The notes below the pieces were generated by a model that did not search any database, had not been told where the DNA came from, and saw only the letters and a list, made by a program, of their open reading frames with translations. A stretch of DNA of 64,000 bases from [Actinomadura] parvosata subsp. kistnae (lineage in GTDB: Bacteria > Actinomycetota > Actinomycetes > Streptosporangiales > Streptosporangiaceae), in contig NZ_OOHJ01000022.1 in the NCBI RefSeq assembly GCF_900323885.1, forward strand, positions 62,001 to 126,000, written 5' to 3'. The translations under genes and the position numbers were made by a program. Below are positions 13,196 through 21,590 of this stretch, piece by piece; position 1 is the first letter of the stretch; every line of letters starts with the position of its first letter.

Positions 13196-13763
13196 TGGGC
13201 GCCCCCCTTCATGAGCAGGACGGCGTCGCGGCCGTCGATCTCCTCCAGGTAGACCTTCACCTTCTCGCTCTTGGCGGTCGGGAGGTTCTTGCCGACGTAG
13301 TCGGCGCGGATGGGCAGCTCGCGGTGGCCGCGGTCGACCAGGGTGGCGAGCTGCACGGCGGTGGGGCGGCCGAGGTCGTTGAGCGCGTCGAGCGCGGCGC
13401 GTACGGTGCGGCCGGAGTAGAGGACGTCGTCGACGAGCACCACGACCTTGCCGTCGATGCCGTCGGGGGCAGCTCGGTCGGGCCGAGCGGCCGGACGGGC
13501 CCGCGCCGCAGGTCGTCGCGGTACATGGTGATGTCGATCGAGCCGACGGGGGTCTTGACGCCTTCGAACTGCTCGATGCGGTCGCCGAGCCGGCGGGCCA
13601 GAGTGGCCCCGCGGGTGGGGATGCCGAGGAGGACGACGTCGCCCGCCCCCTTGGTGCGCTCGAGGATCTCGTGCGCGATCCGGGTGAGTGCCCGGTGGAT
13701 GTCGGGGGCCTCCAGGACGGCCCTGGAATCGCCCACAGGTGTGGACATGACGAAGCTCACCAC
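13192..13763 (-). CDS. pyrR: PyrR bifunctional regulator / uracil phosphoribosyltransferase, frameshifted as read
   Basis: PyrR binds pyr mRNA in response to UMP and has weak uracil phosphoribosyltransferase activity. The N-terminal part (from 13763, or ATG 13748) and the C-terminal part with the PRPP loop LVDDVLYSGRT lie in different frames. The break is at the five-base C run (minus strand) at 13465-13469: a sixth C would restore ELPPDGIDGKVVVLVDD and a 190-residue protein of normal length. The rest of the gene shows no decay, so a base-calling error is the likeliest explanation. It heads the pyrimidine operon and overlaps pyrB by 4 bp. Confidence 0.9.
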
Positions 13764-14001
13764 CTTTCCCGCCTCACGGGACGGGTCTTAAAAGGGTGTT
13801 GGTCGGGACACACAGTACCAGGGGCTACCAGGTACAACGCGAGCACCCTCCCCCAGGGCCTGCACGGGGAGCGACGGCCCGGTCGCGATCCCGGATCAGG
13901 TAATTTCCCCCGCCCCGCCGTGTGGGAGGCCGCTCCGCAGGGCAGGTCGTCTACCCGGTGCGGGGCGTGACTTCTGCGTCCGGGAGGGGGATACAGGACA
14001 G

Positions 14002-15246
14002 ATGACGTTCCATGTCGATTCCGAGGTCGGGCGCCTGCGGCAGGTCCTGCTGCACCGGCCCGACCTGGCGCTGAGACGGCTGACCCCCACCAGCAAGGAC
14101 GCGTTCCTCTTCGACGACGTGCTGTGGGTGCAGCGCGCGATCGAGGAGCACGAGGAGTTCGAGCGGGTGCTGACCGATCGCGGCATCCAGGTCCACCTGC
14201 TGGCCGACCTGCTCAGGGAGACCGTCGACATCCCCGAGGCGCGCAAGCACATCCTCGACGCGGTCATCGACGAGCGCTGGCTGGGGCCCGGCGCCATCGA
14301 CGACATCCGCAACACGCTCGACGGCATGGACTCCGCCACGCTCCAGGTCTACCTGACCGGCGGCATCACCAAGCGCGAGCTGGTCGCGATGGGCTGCGAC
14401 CCCAAGTCGGTGACCTTCCACGCCACGCACGACGACGACTTCATCCTGCCGCCGCTGCCCAACCACCTGTTCACGCGCGACACCTCGTGCTGGATCTACG
14501 ACGGGGTGTCGATCAACGCGATGAAGAAGAAGGCCCGCATGCGCGAGACGGTCAACATGGAGGCCGTCTACATGTACCACCCGACGTTCGCCGGCGGCTT
14601 CGACCGGCCCGGGCAGGGCGGCTACCACTGCTGGATGCCCGGCCAGCCGGTCGCCCCCGCCACCATGGAGGGCGGCGACGTGCTGGTCATCGGGCGGGGC
14701 GCGGTGCTCGTCGGGATGAGCGAGCGCACCCAGCCGCAGGCCGTCGAGATGCTGGCGCAGCGGATGTTCAGCGCCGGGTCAGCGCGCCGGATCGTGGCGC
14801 TCGACATGCCGAAGGCGCGGGCGTTCATGCACCTCGACACCGTGATGACGATGCTCGACGTGGGCGTGTTCACCAAGTACGCCGGGCTGGGCATGCTGCC
14901 GGCGTACACGATCGAGCCGGGCGAGACGTCCAAGGAGCTCAAGGTCACCGACCACCCGCCCGAGGACATGCACAAGGCGATCGCGCACGCCCTCGACCTG
15001 CCCGACATCAAGGTCCTGACCCCCGCCCAGGACGTCTACGCCGCCGAGCGGGAGCAGTGGGACGACGGCTGCAACGGGCTGGCGCTGGAGCCCGGCGTGG
15101 TCGTCGCCTACGAGCGCAACGCCACCACCAACAACTACCTGCGCGACAACGGCATCGAGGTGATCACCATCAGGGGCAGCGAGCTCGGCAGGGGGCGCGG
15201 CGGTCCCCGCTGCATGAGCTGCCCGCTGGAGCGCGACGCGGTCTGA
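14002..15246 (+). CDS. arcA: Arginine deiminase
   Basis: It hydrolyses arginine to citrulline and ammonia. The 414 residues begin FHVDSEVGRLRQVLLHRP, typical of the family, and end with the nucleophile-bearing GGPRCMSCPL; the catalytic His and Asp region is MHLDTVMTMLD near residue 275. The downstream carbamate kinase (15 bp away) and permease make an arginine-catabolic operon, but no ornithine carbamoyltransferase lies between them, so citrulline phosphorolysis must rely on an enzyme encoded elsewhere. Confidence 0.96.
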   Translation: MTFHVDSEVGRLRQVLLHRPDLALRRLTPTSKDAFLFDDVLWVQRAIEEHEEFERVLTDRGIQVHLLADLLRETVDIPEARKHILDAVIDERWLGPGAIDDIRNTLDGMDSATLQVYLTGGITKRELVAMGCDPKSVTFHATHDDDFILPPLPNHLFTRDTSCWIYDGVSINAMKKKARMRETVNMEAVYMYHPTFAGGFDRPGQGGYHCWMPGQPVAPATMEGGDVLVIGRGAVLVGMSERTQPQAVEMLAQRMFSAGSARRIVALDMPKARAFMHLDTVMTMLDVGVFTKYAGLGMLPAYTIEPGETSKELKVTDHPPEDMHKAIAHALDLPDIKVLTPAQDVYAAEREQWDDGCNGLALEPGVVVAYERNATTNNYLRDNGIEVITIRGSELGRGRGGPRCMSCPLERDAV

Positions 15247-15261
15247 GGAGAGGGGGGCGGC

Positions 15262-16197
15262 ATGCGGGTCATCGTGGCGCTGGGGGGCAACGCGGTGCTG
15301 CGGCGCGGGCAGCGTCCCGACGCCGACGTGCAGCTCGCCAACGTGCGCGGCGCCGCCAGGACGCTCGCCAGGCTGGCCGGCGAGCACGAGCTGGTCATCA
15401 CCCACGGGAACGGCCCGCAGGTCGGGCTGCTGGCCATGCAGAGCGCCGCCGACCCCGGCCTGACCGGCCCGTACCCGTTCGACGCGCTCGGCGCGCAGAC
15501 GCAGGGCCTGATCGGCTACTGGATGCAGCAGGCCCTGCAGAACGCGCTGCCCGGCCGCCAGGTGCTGGCCATGGTCACGCAGACGCTGGTGTCGGCCGTC
15601 GACCCCGCCTTCGCGGAGCCGTCGAAGTTCGTCGGCCAGGTCTACGAGCGGGAGGAGGCGGAGAAGCTGGCCGCCGAGCACGGCTGGACGGTGCGGCCCG
15701 ACGGGCGGCACTGGCGGCGCGTCGTGCCCTCCCCCGCGCCGCGCCGCGTCGTCGAGACCCGGCTGATCCGCCGCATGATGGGCGAGGGCGTGATCGTGGT
15801 GTGCGCGGGCGGCGGCGGCGTGCCCGTCGTCCGCGACGAGCGCGGCCGGCTGACCGGCGTCGAGGCCGTCGTCGACAAGGACCTCACCACGGCGCTGCTG
15901 GCCGAGGCGCTGGAGTGCGACGCGTTCCTCAGCCTCACCGACGTGCCGCGCGTCATGCGCGGCTTCGGCACGCCCGCCCAGAGCGGGATCGGCCACACCA
16001 CGCCGCACGAGCTGCGCGCGCTCGACTTCCCCGCCGGGTCGATGGGGCCGAAGGTCGAGGCGGTGTGCCGGTTCGTCGAGACGACCGGCGACATGGCGGC
16101 CATCGGCCGGCTGGAGGATGCTGAGAGCATCCTCGGCGGGTCGGCCGGCACCATCGTCACGCCCAACGGCCGCTGGCCGCTGACGAGCACGTTGTGA
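15262..16197 (+). CDS. arcC: Carbamate kinase
   Basis: It makes ATP from ADP and carbamoyl phosphate, the energy-yielding end of the arginine deiminase pathway. ALGGNAVLRRGQ at the N-terminus and THGNGPQVG near residue 50 are the phosphate-binding signatures; VIVVCAGGGGVPV lies near residue 175. Length 311 residues. RBS GGAGAGGGGGG precedes the ATG at 15262. Confidence 0.95.
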   Translation: MRVIVALGGNAVLRRGQRPDADVQLANVRGAARTLARLAGEHELVITHGNGPQVGLLAMQSAADPGLTGPYPFDALGAQTQGLIGYWMQQALQNALPGRQVLAMVTQTLVSAVDPAFAEPSKFVGQVYEREEAEKLAAEHGWTVRPDGRHWRRVVPSPAPRRVVETRLIRRMMGEGVIVVCAGGGGVPVVRDERGRLTGVEAVVDKDLTTALLAEALECDAFLSLTDVPRVMRGFGTPAQSGIGHTTPHELRALDFPAGSMGPKVEAVCRFVETTGDMAAIGRLEDAESILGGSAGTIVTPNGRWPLTSTL

Positions 16198-16207
16198 GGG
16201 GTGTGCG

Positions 16208-17629
16208 ATGACACTGGCCCGGCGGCTCCTCCGCACCAAGCCCACCGAGCGCATCGTGGCCGAGGGCGGGCACGGCGAGGGCGGCGAGCTGCGCCGCACC
16301 ATGTCGTTGTGGCAGCTCACGCTGTTCAGCGTCGGCGCGACGCTCGGCACGGGGATCTTCGTCATCCTCGGGCAGGCGGTGCCGAAGGCCGGGCCCGCCG
16401 TGGTGCTGGCGTTCGTGCTGGCGGCCGTCACCGCGCTGTTCTCGGCGCTGTCGTACGCCGAGCTGGCCGGCACGATCCCCGTGTCCGGGTCGTCCTACTC
16501 CTACGCGTACGCGACGCTGGGCGAGCTGGTCGCCTGGGTCTGCGGCTGGTGCCTCATGCTCGAGTACGCGGTCTCCGTGGCGGCCGTGGCGGTCGGCTGG
16601 GGCGAGTACCTCAACGCGTTCCTGCGCGCCGTCTTCGGCTTCGCGCTGCCCGACGCGATCACCCGCTCCCCCGGCCAGGACGGCGGCGTGATCAACGTCG
16701 CCGCCGTCGTCATCGTGCTGCTGGCCACCTGGCTGCTCCTCTATGGCGCCTCCGAGAGCGCCAAGGCCAACGCCTTCTTCGTGCTCATCAAGATCGCGGT
16801 GCTGCTGTTCTTCTGCGCGGTGACGTTCACGGCGTTCCGGTCGGGCAACCTGGCGCCGTTCGCCCCCATGGGCGTGGCCGGCATCACCGCCGCCGCCTCC
16901 CAGGTCTTCTTCTCTTACATCGGCTTCGACGCCGCCTCCACCGCCGGCGAGGAGGCCAAGAACCCCAAGCGCGACCTGCCGCTGGCCATCATCCTGTCGC
17001 TGGCCATCGTGACGGCCGTCTACGTGCTCGTGGCCCTGGCCGCCGTCGGCGCCATGCCGTACACCTCGTTCGAGGCCGGCGGCACCGAGGCGAGCCTGGC
17101 GCACGTCGCCGACCTCGCCGCCGGAGCCACCTGGCCCGGCCTGATCGTCTCGTTCGGCGCGGTCGTCGCCATCGCCAGCGTCGTGCTCACCGTCATGTAC
17201 GGCCAGACCCGCATCCTGTTCGCGATGTCCCGCGACGGGCTCATCCCCCGCGTCTTCCAGCGGGTCGACCCCCGCCGGCAGGTGCCGGTCGCCAACACCC
17301 TCATCGTGGCCGCGTTCGTCTCGGTGCTGGCCGGGCTGGTGCCGCTCGGGCAGCTCGCCGAGGCCACCAGCATCGGCACGCTGTTCGCGTTCGCCATCGT
17401 CAACGTCGGCGTGCTCGTGCTGCGCTACCGCAGCCCCGAGCTGCCGCGCAGCTTCCGCACGCCGCTCTTCCCCGCCACGCCGGTGCTGGGCGCGGTGCTG
17501 TGCGTCGTGGTCATGGCGGGGCTGGCCGGGGTGACCTGGCTGGCGTTCGGGTTGTGGATGCTCGCGGGCCTGATCTGCTACTTCCTGTACGGGTACGGCC
17601 ATTCGCGGCTGAATGCCGAGGTGGAGTGA
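16208..17629 (+). CDS. APC-family amino acid permease (probably cationic amino acids)
   Basis: A 473-residue membrane protein with about 12 hydrophobic segments. The first, WQLTLFSVGATLGTGIFVILG, has the APC substrate-binding GTGIF-type glycine motif, and GEEAKNPKRDLPLAI after TM6 is the conserved loop of the CAT/YhdG subgroup. Placed directly after arcA-arcC, it probably imports arginine or exchanges it for ornithine; this is inferred from context. Its stop is immediately followed by the next start codon. Confidence 0.85.
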   Translation: MTLARRLLRTKPTERIVAEGGHGEGGELRRTMSLWQLTLFSVGATLGTGIFVILGQAVPKAGPAVVLAFVLAAVTALFSALSYAELAGTIPVSGSSYSYAYATLGELVAWVCGWCLMLEYAVSVAAVAVGWGEYLNAFLRAVFGFALPDAITRSPGQDGGVINVAAVVIVLLATWLLLYGASESAKANAFFVLIKIAVLLFFCAVTFTAFRSGNLAPFAPMGVAGITAAASQVFFSYIGFDAASTAGEEAKNPKRDLPLAIILSLAIVTAVYVLVALAAVGAMPYTSFEAGGTEASLAHVADLAAGATWPGLIVSFGAVVAIASVVLTVMYGQTRILFAMSRDGLIPRVFQRVDPRRQVPVANTLIVAAFVSVLAGLVPLGQLAEATSIGTLFAFAIVNVGVLVLRYRSPELPRSFRTPLFPATPVLGAVLCVVVMAGLAGVTWLAFGLWMLAGLICYFLYGYGHSRLNAEVE

Positions 17630-18550
17630 ATGAAGCTCGACGACGTGCTGGCCGGATACGTCTCCGGCGTCCGGGGCAGGGACGCGCTGGCGCTGGCCGT
17701 CCTGCTGGCGCGGCAGGCGCACGCCCGGCTGACGGTGGCGACCGTGCGGCCGCCCGCCCACTCCACGCCCGGGCCCGCCAGGGCCGAGGAGAGCGCATGG
17801 CGCGCCTACCTGCGCGAGCAGGCGGAGGCGACGCTCGCGCAGGCCCGCGAGCTGGTCGCCGAGCTGGGCGGCGGCGACGCCGAGTACGTCACGCACACCC
17901 ACAGGGGCAGCGGGCGGGGGCTGGTGGAGCTGGCGCGCCGGCGCGGCGCCGGCGTCGTGGTGATCGGCTCCGCGCCCGGCGGCTCCGCGCTCAGTGCGGG
18001 GCTCGGTGGCGGCAGGGGGCGTATCTCGGTGGGCAGCACCGCCGACCAGCTCCTGCACTCCTCCTCCGTTCCCGTCCTGCTCGCGCCGCGCGGCTACGGC
18101 GAACGGCCGCCGGCCGCCTTCGACCGCCTGACCGTCGCCTACCGCCGCGGCCCCGGCTGCGACGCGGCGGTCAAGGACGCGGCCGGGACGGCCGCCGCGC
18201 TCGGCGTGCCGCTGCGGCTGGTCACGCTCGTGATCAGCAGCGGCAGGCGGGCGAGGATCGAGGAAGAGATGCTCGTACGCCTGCGCGACCGGGCCGCGGC
18301 CGACCTGGAGGCGGCGGCGCGGGCCCAGCGCTCGCCGGGACGGCCGGCGGGCAGGCCCGTGGAGGTCGAGGTGCTGGAGGGCCGCAACGTGGCCCAGGCG
18401 CTCGGCACGACCTCGTGGCTGCCCGGCGAGATGATCATATGCGCTTCGAGCGACACCGGGCCACTCAGACGGGTCTTCCTCGGGGACACCTCGATCAAGA
18501 TCGTCCGGGCTTCCACCTGCCCTGTCATGATTCTCACCCGCCAGCCCTGA
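17630..18550 (+). CDS. Tandem universal stress protein
   Basis: A 306-residue cytosolic protein made of two UspA-like domains. The first half ends with an ATP-binding type loop, VVIGSAPGGS followed by GSTADQLLHSSSVPVLL; the second ends with IICASSDTGPLRRVFLGD and STCPVMIL. Position as the last gene of the arginine operon, with its ATG touching the permease stop, suggests a role when arginine fermentation supplies energy, an inference only. Confidence 0.8.
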   Translation: MKLDDVLAGYVSGVRGRDALALAVLLARQAHARLTVATVRPPAHSTPGPARAEESAWRAYLREQAEATLAQARELVAELGGGDAEYVTHTHRGSGRGLVELARRRGAGVVVIGSAPGGSALSAGLGGGRGRISVGSTADQLLHSSSVPVLLAPRGYGERPPAAFDRLTVAYRRGPGCDAAVKDAAGTAAALGVPLRLVTLVISSGRRARIEEEMLVRLRDRAAADLEAAARAQRSPGRPAGRPVEVEVLEGRNVAQALGTTSWLPGEMIICASSDTGPLRRVFLGDTSIKIVRASTCPVMILTRQP

Positions 18551-18661
18551 TCCCCCGAATTTCTCGTCAAAACCTGACGAAGTCACCGTTCCCAGTGGGA
18601 CATGAGGGGCGATTGTGGCGATCCCTACCGGACCGGATTCGGCATCTTTTTTCCAATCAGC

Positions 18662-18703
18662 TTGACCTTAGGCGTCCACCCCTTTACCGTCACTGTGCGT
18701 AAC
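18662..18703 (+). promoter_or_regulatory. bldD promoter with possible BldD box
   Basis: TTGACC at 18662-18667 and TACCGT at 18685-18690 are separated by 17 bp and match a housekeeping promoter. An imperfect palindrome, GTCACTGTGCGTAAC at 18689-18703, overlaps the expected start point. BldD of Streptomyces represses its own gene at AGTNA-like palindromes, so this may be the autoregulatory site. The 5' leader would be about 155 nt. Confidence 0.45.
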
Positions 18704-18851
18704 CACACCGCGCGGCGTTCTGGGGTAAACCCAGAGCCATGGCTACCGATGGTGCCTAGCCTGGCACCACACCCCCCGGTGGCCCGGGCATACGCCGCAA
18801 GGGAGCACAATCTACTGAGAGCGATACATACGAGAGCCGGGGGGCCACACG

Positions 18852-19346
18852 ATGCCGTCTGAGTACGCAAAGTCGCTGGGTGCACGACTCCGCGCCATCC
18901 GCACCCAGCAGGGCCTGTCCCTGCATGGAGTCGAAGAGAAGTCGCGTGGCAGGTGGAAAGCCGTGGTCGTGGGCTCCTATGAGCGTGGCGACCGAGCGGT
19001 GACCGTGCAGAAGCTTGCCGAGCTTGCCGACTTCTACGGGGTGCCCGTATCCGAGCTGCTGCCGGGCGGCGCCGCCCCCAGCCCGCTCGGGCCGACACCC
19101 AAGCTTGTGATCGACCTGGAGCGGCTCGCCACACTGCCCAAGGAGAAGGCCGGCGCCCTCGCCCGGTACGCCGCCACCATCCAGAGCCAGCGTGGCGACT
19201 ACAACGGCAAGGTGTTGTCGATCCGCCAGGAGGACCTGCGCTCCCTGGCCGTGATCTACGACAAGTCGCCGAGTGAGCTGACCGAGGAGCTCATCAGCTG
19301 GGGCGTCCTCGACGCCGAGGCCCGCCGGGCCGTCGAGTCGTTCTGA
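18852..19346 (+). CDS. bldD: BldD, c-di-GMP-responsive developmental master regulator
   Basis: BldD dimerises around a tetramer of cyclic di-GMP and represses sporulation genes during vegetative growth. The 164-residue product has an N-terminal XRE-type HTH (about residues 8-68, GSYERGDRAVTVQKLAELADFYG) and the C-terminal ligand domain. Both halves of the known binding signature are intact and correctly spaced: R114-G-D116 and R125-Q-E-D128. It is flanked by its own promoter and a strong terminator, so it is a single-gene unit. In Streptomyces it is also found close to the pyr operon. Confidence 0.96.
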   Translation: MPSEYAKSLGARLRAIRTQQGLSLHGVEEKSRGRWKAVVVGSYERGDRAVTVQKLAELADFYGVPVSELLPGGAAPSPLGPTPKLVIDLERLATLPKEKAGALARYAATIQSQRGDYNGKVLSIRQEDLRSLAVIYDKSPSELTEELISWGVLDAEARRAVESF

Positions 19347-19354
19347 CCCCCTGA

Positions 19355-19404
19355 CACCACCCACCCTCCGGGACGGTCCCCCGTCCTGAGGGGTGGTCGT
19401 TTTC
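19355..19404 (+). terminator. Rho-independent terminator of bldD
   Basis: ACCACCCACCCTC pairs with GAGGGGTGGT and GGGACGG with CCGTCC around a short loop, followed by CGTTTT. It begins 9 bp after the bldD stop. Confidence 0.8.
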
Positions 19405-19582
19405 GGGCCCCGGTCCCGATCGAGGACCGGTCCGGGTCGGCTCCGGCTCGTTGAGCTCGACCCACCGCTCAAGGTCGCCTCGTCGCGGTCGCCTCCTCGA
19501 ACGGCTTGTCGAGGCCGGCACGGCGGTCGAGGCCGCCCTGGTCGTACACCCGAGGCCCGTGGTTTTGAGGTCACCCGCTCCC

Positions 19583-19625
19583 ACCGAGGGGCTCGCCGCA
19601 CCGTCGGCGAGCCCCTCGGCTTTTC
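19583..19625 (+). terminator. Strong intrinsic terminator
   Basis: A perfect 14-bp stem, CCGAGGGGCTCGCC with GGCGAGCCCCTCGG, around a 9-nt loop is followed by CTTTTCC. It lies 237 bp after bldD with no gene in between, so it is a back-up terminator or belongs to an unrecognised short transcript between 19405 and 19582. Confidence 0.8.
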
Positions 19626-19690
19626 CCCACCTCTGCCCTCCTCACCCGTCCCCACCGGCGCCCTTTCGCCTCCCCGGCCACGTTGGCGCC

Positions 19691-20131
19691 CGGGTGCGGG
19701 CTCAGTCCCATGTGCCGGCCGCCGCACACGTTGCGCCGACCACCACCGCACCACATCCCGCCGCACCGGCGCCGGAGTGGGCGGCGGAGGGCCGCACGCG
19801 AGGCTCGGCCCGCACGCACGCCCGTGGACGTGACCCCGCCGAAGACGCGGGCCGCCCACCTGGGCGAGGCAGCGCGAGCGAAACAGCCTGGGCGACACGA
19901 CCTGGGCGGATGCGGGTGCGGGCTCGGTCCACGTGCCGGCCGCCGCACACGTTGCGCCGACCACCACCGCACCACATCCCGCCGCACCGGCGCCGGAGTG
20001 AGGGGCGGAGGGCCGCACGCAAGGCTCGGCCCGCACGCCTCCCCCGAGGACGCGGGCGGCGCACCTGGACCAGGCACCGCGAGCGAGACAGCCTGGGCGA
20101 CACGGCCTGTGGCATGGCCTGGGCGGCTGCG
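19691..20131 (+). repeat. Tandem duplication, ~221-bp unit, two copies
   Basis: Copy 1 starts at 19691 and copy 2 at 19913. The best matched core, GTGCCGGCCGCCGCACACG and the ~60 bp after it, is identical (19712 and 19933), and the units end in matching GCGAGCGA-ACAGCCTGGGCGACACG. The region 19405-20497 otherwise contains no gene with believable codon use or homology; open frames here are a by-product of 75-80% GC. Confidence 0.8.
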
Positions 20132-20497
20132 CGGCAGGCTTGCGTGGGCGACATCGCAGGCGCGATCAGGGGCATGAGCCGTCCTGCGGGGCCATGCCTG
20201 CGAGGCGCGGGCGTCAGGCGGCATCGCGGCGGCATGCCAGCCGGCCGCACGCCACACCCGCCCGCACCAGCGCGCACACCGAGGCACCGGAGCCGCGTCA
20301 CGTGGCGCGCTCAAGCGGCGCGACCGCGACGAGCACGGCACAGCCGCCTCACCGCGCGGGGAAGCTCACACCCGCACGATCGCGCCGACGCGGGAGAGGA
20401 CGACCGCGTCGAGCGGCAAGCGGGCCGTCTCAGTCGCCTCGGCGGCCCTGGGAGGGTGGTGCGGGAGCGCGGGGCCGTGGGGCCCGGGCTCCCCGGG

Positions 20498-20950
20498 CTA
20501 TCCCGCCAGCGGCACGTTGACGTCCACCGGCAGCTGGGGCTGGGACGGGACGCCCAGGATGCTTTCGACGGTCGTCACGAACGTCTCCGCCTCGGCGAGG
20601 ATCTCGTCGGCGTCGGCGGCGCTGACGCGGCGGACCATGCCCGCCTCGGCGGCGGCCCGCTTGGCGGCGGTGGTGGAGAAGTAGCCGGCCCACTCCGCCA
20701 GGTCGGGCTCGGCCTCGGGCAGGAGGTCCCAGGCGCTGCGCAGCCGGCGGCGGCGGCCTTCGGTGGGGCGGGGGTGGGCGGCCAGGATCGCCGCTGCGGC
20801 TCGGAGTGCCGCCAGGTGGGCGGCCACATATCGGGATGCCGGGGTGCGAGCGGCGCTCGCCTCCGCCAGGCAGGAACGTGAATCGGTCAGGTGTGCCCGA
20901 ACCGCAGGCGACAGCCGGGGCCCGGGCGTTTCTCTAGGCCGTGGTGCCAT
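20498..20950 (-). CDS. SAV_6107-family HEPN-domain protein
   Basis: A 150-residue, mostly helical soluble protein resembling the actinobacterial SAV_6107 HEPN family, whose function is unknown. Recognisable stretches are ASRYVAAHLAALRAAAAILA, SAWDLLPEAEPDLAEWAGYF and DADEILAEAETFVTTVESIL. The ATG at 20948-20950 is chosen because AAAGGAGG lies 8 nt upstream; longer frames start inside non-coding sequence. HEPN proteins are often RNases or nucleotidyltransferase partners, but no partner gene is adjacent. Confidence 0.8.
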   Translation of the reverse strand: MAPRPRETPGPRLSPAVRAHLTDSRSCLAEASAARTPASRYVAAHLAALRAAAAILAAHPRPTEGRRRRLRSAWDLLPEAEPDLAEWAGYFSTTAAKRAAAEAGMVRRVSAADADEILAEAETFVTTVESILGVPSQPQLPVDVNVPLAG

Positions 20951-21392
20951 CTTGCGCGCCTCCTTTGGAGTCGTGGGCGGCGGCCGGCTTCTGCGCCGAT
21001 GGAGCCAACAATCGCAGACGCCACCGACATTTCCGCCGGGCAGGCCGGACGAGGAGCTTCCCCTCTCCCCGTCCGGCCAGGACACGCCCACTCGTCTCCG
21101 CCGACGACGAGGACGCGCCCTTCGCCCGAGAACCTGGCCGCGGGAATCGCTTGGGGAAGCGAACGGCCCGCGACCAGGCTCTTGTGACGTTGAGCCGCGA
21201 GCCTCACCGTCACTAGGTCGAACATAATTTCGATCACGCCCCGTTGTCAACCGATCCACGAACACAGGTTCGATGACCATGAACGAAAGTGCCGGTGAAA
21301 GACGGAAAGCCGCCGCCGCGGGTTCGGGTGCGGCGACGGCGAAGCGGTGCTGTCAGGGCGGTGTCAAGGCGCGGCCCCCGCCGGGGGGCGGC
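20951..21392 (+). other. Intergenic region without recognisable genes
   Basis: These 442 bp lie upstream of the HEPN gene and downstream of the ferredoxin gene, both on the minus strand. The AT-rich patch at 21210-21280 probably holds the HEPN promoter. I see no RNA gene or clear terminator. Confidence 0.5.
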
Positions 21393-21587
21393 TCAGACGA
21401 CCGAGATGGCCCCGGACGGGCAGAGGGTCACGGCCCGGCGGACGGCCTCTTCCAGCTCCTGTGGCGGCTTGTCCTGAAGGACGACGACCGTGCCTTCGTC
21501 CTCGCTCTGGTCGAACACCTTCGGCACCGTCAGCGCGCACATGCCCGCGCCGATGCACACCGTCGTATCTGCCTTGATTTCCATCAT
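21393..21587 (-). CDS. Small [3Fe-4S]-type ferredoxin for the adjacent P450
   Basis: A 64-residue electron carrier with the cysteine pattern CIGAGMC and CPSGAI; the second cysteine position of a 4Fe cluster is replaced, as in ferredoxins that serve bacterial P450s. It starts 4 bp after the P450 stop and is plainly co-transcribed with it. It supplies electrons from a ferredoxin reductase; one candidate in the window is the FAD enzyme at 33256-34425, but nothing links them directly. Confidence 0.9.
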   Translation of the reverse strand: MMEIKADTTVCIGAGMCALTVPKVFDQSEDEGTVVVLQDKPPQELEEAVRRAVTLCPSGAISVV

Positions 21588-21590
21588 GAC

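Noticed and set aside
13465..13469. Programmed -1 frameshifting in pyrR
   Set aside because: A C5 run without a heptameric slippery site or downstream pseudoknot does not fit, and the same type of lesion occurs in five unrelated genes of the window.
18602..18862. An 86-codon frame upstream of bldD
   Set aside because: It covers the bldD promoter and overlaps the bldD start; no ribosome-binding site or homology.
19393..20520. Several long open frames on both strands after bldD
   Set aside because: They repeat the same peptide because of the 221-bp duplication, overlap each other in all frames, lack ribosome-binding sites and have no recognisable domains. They follow from extreme GC content.
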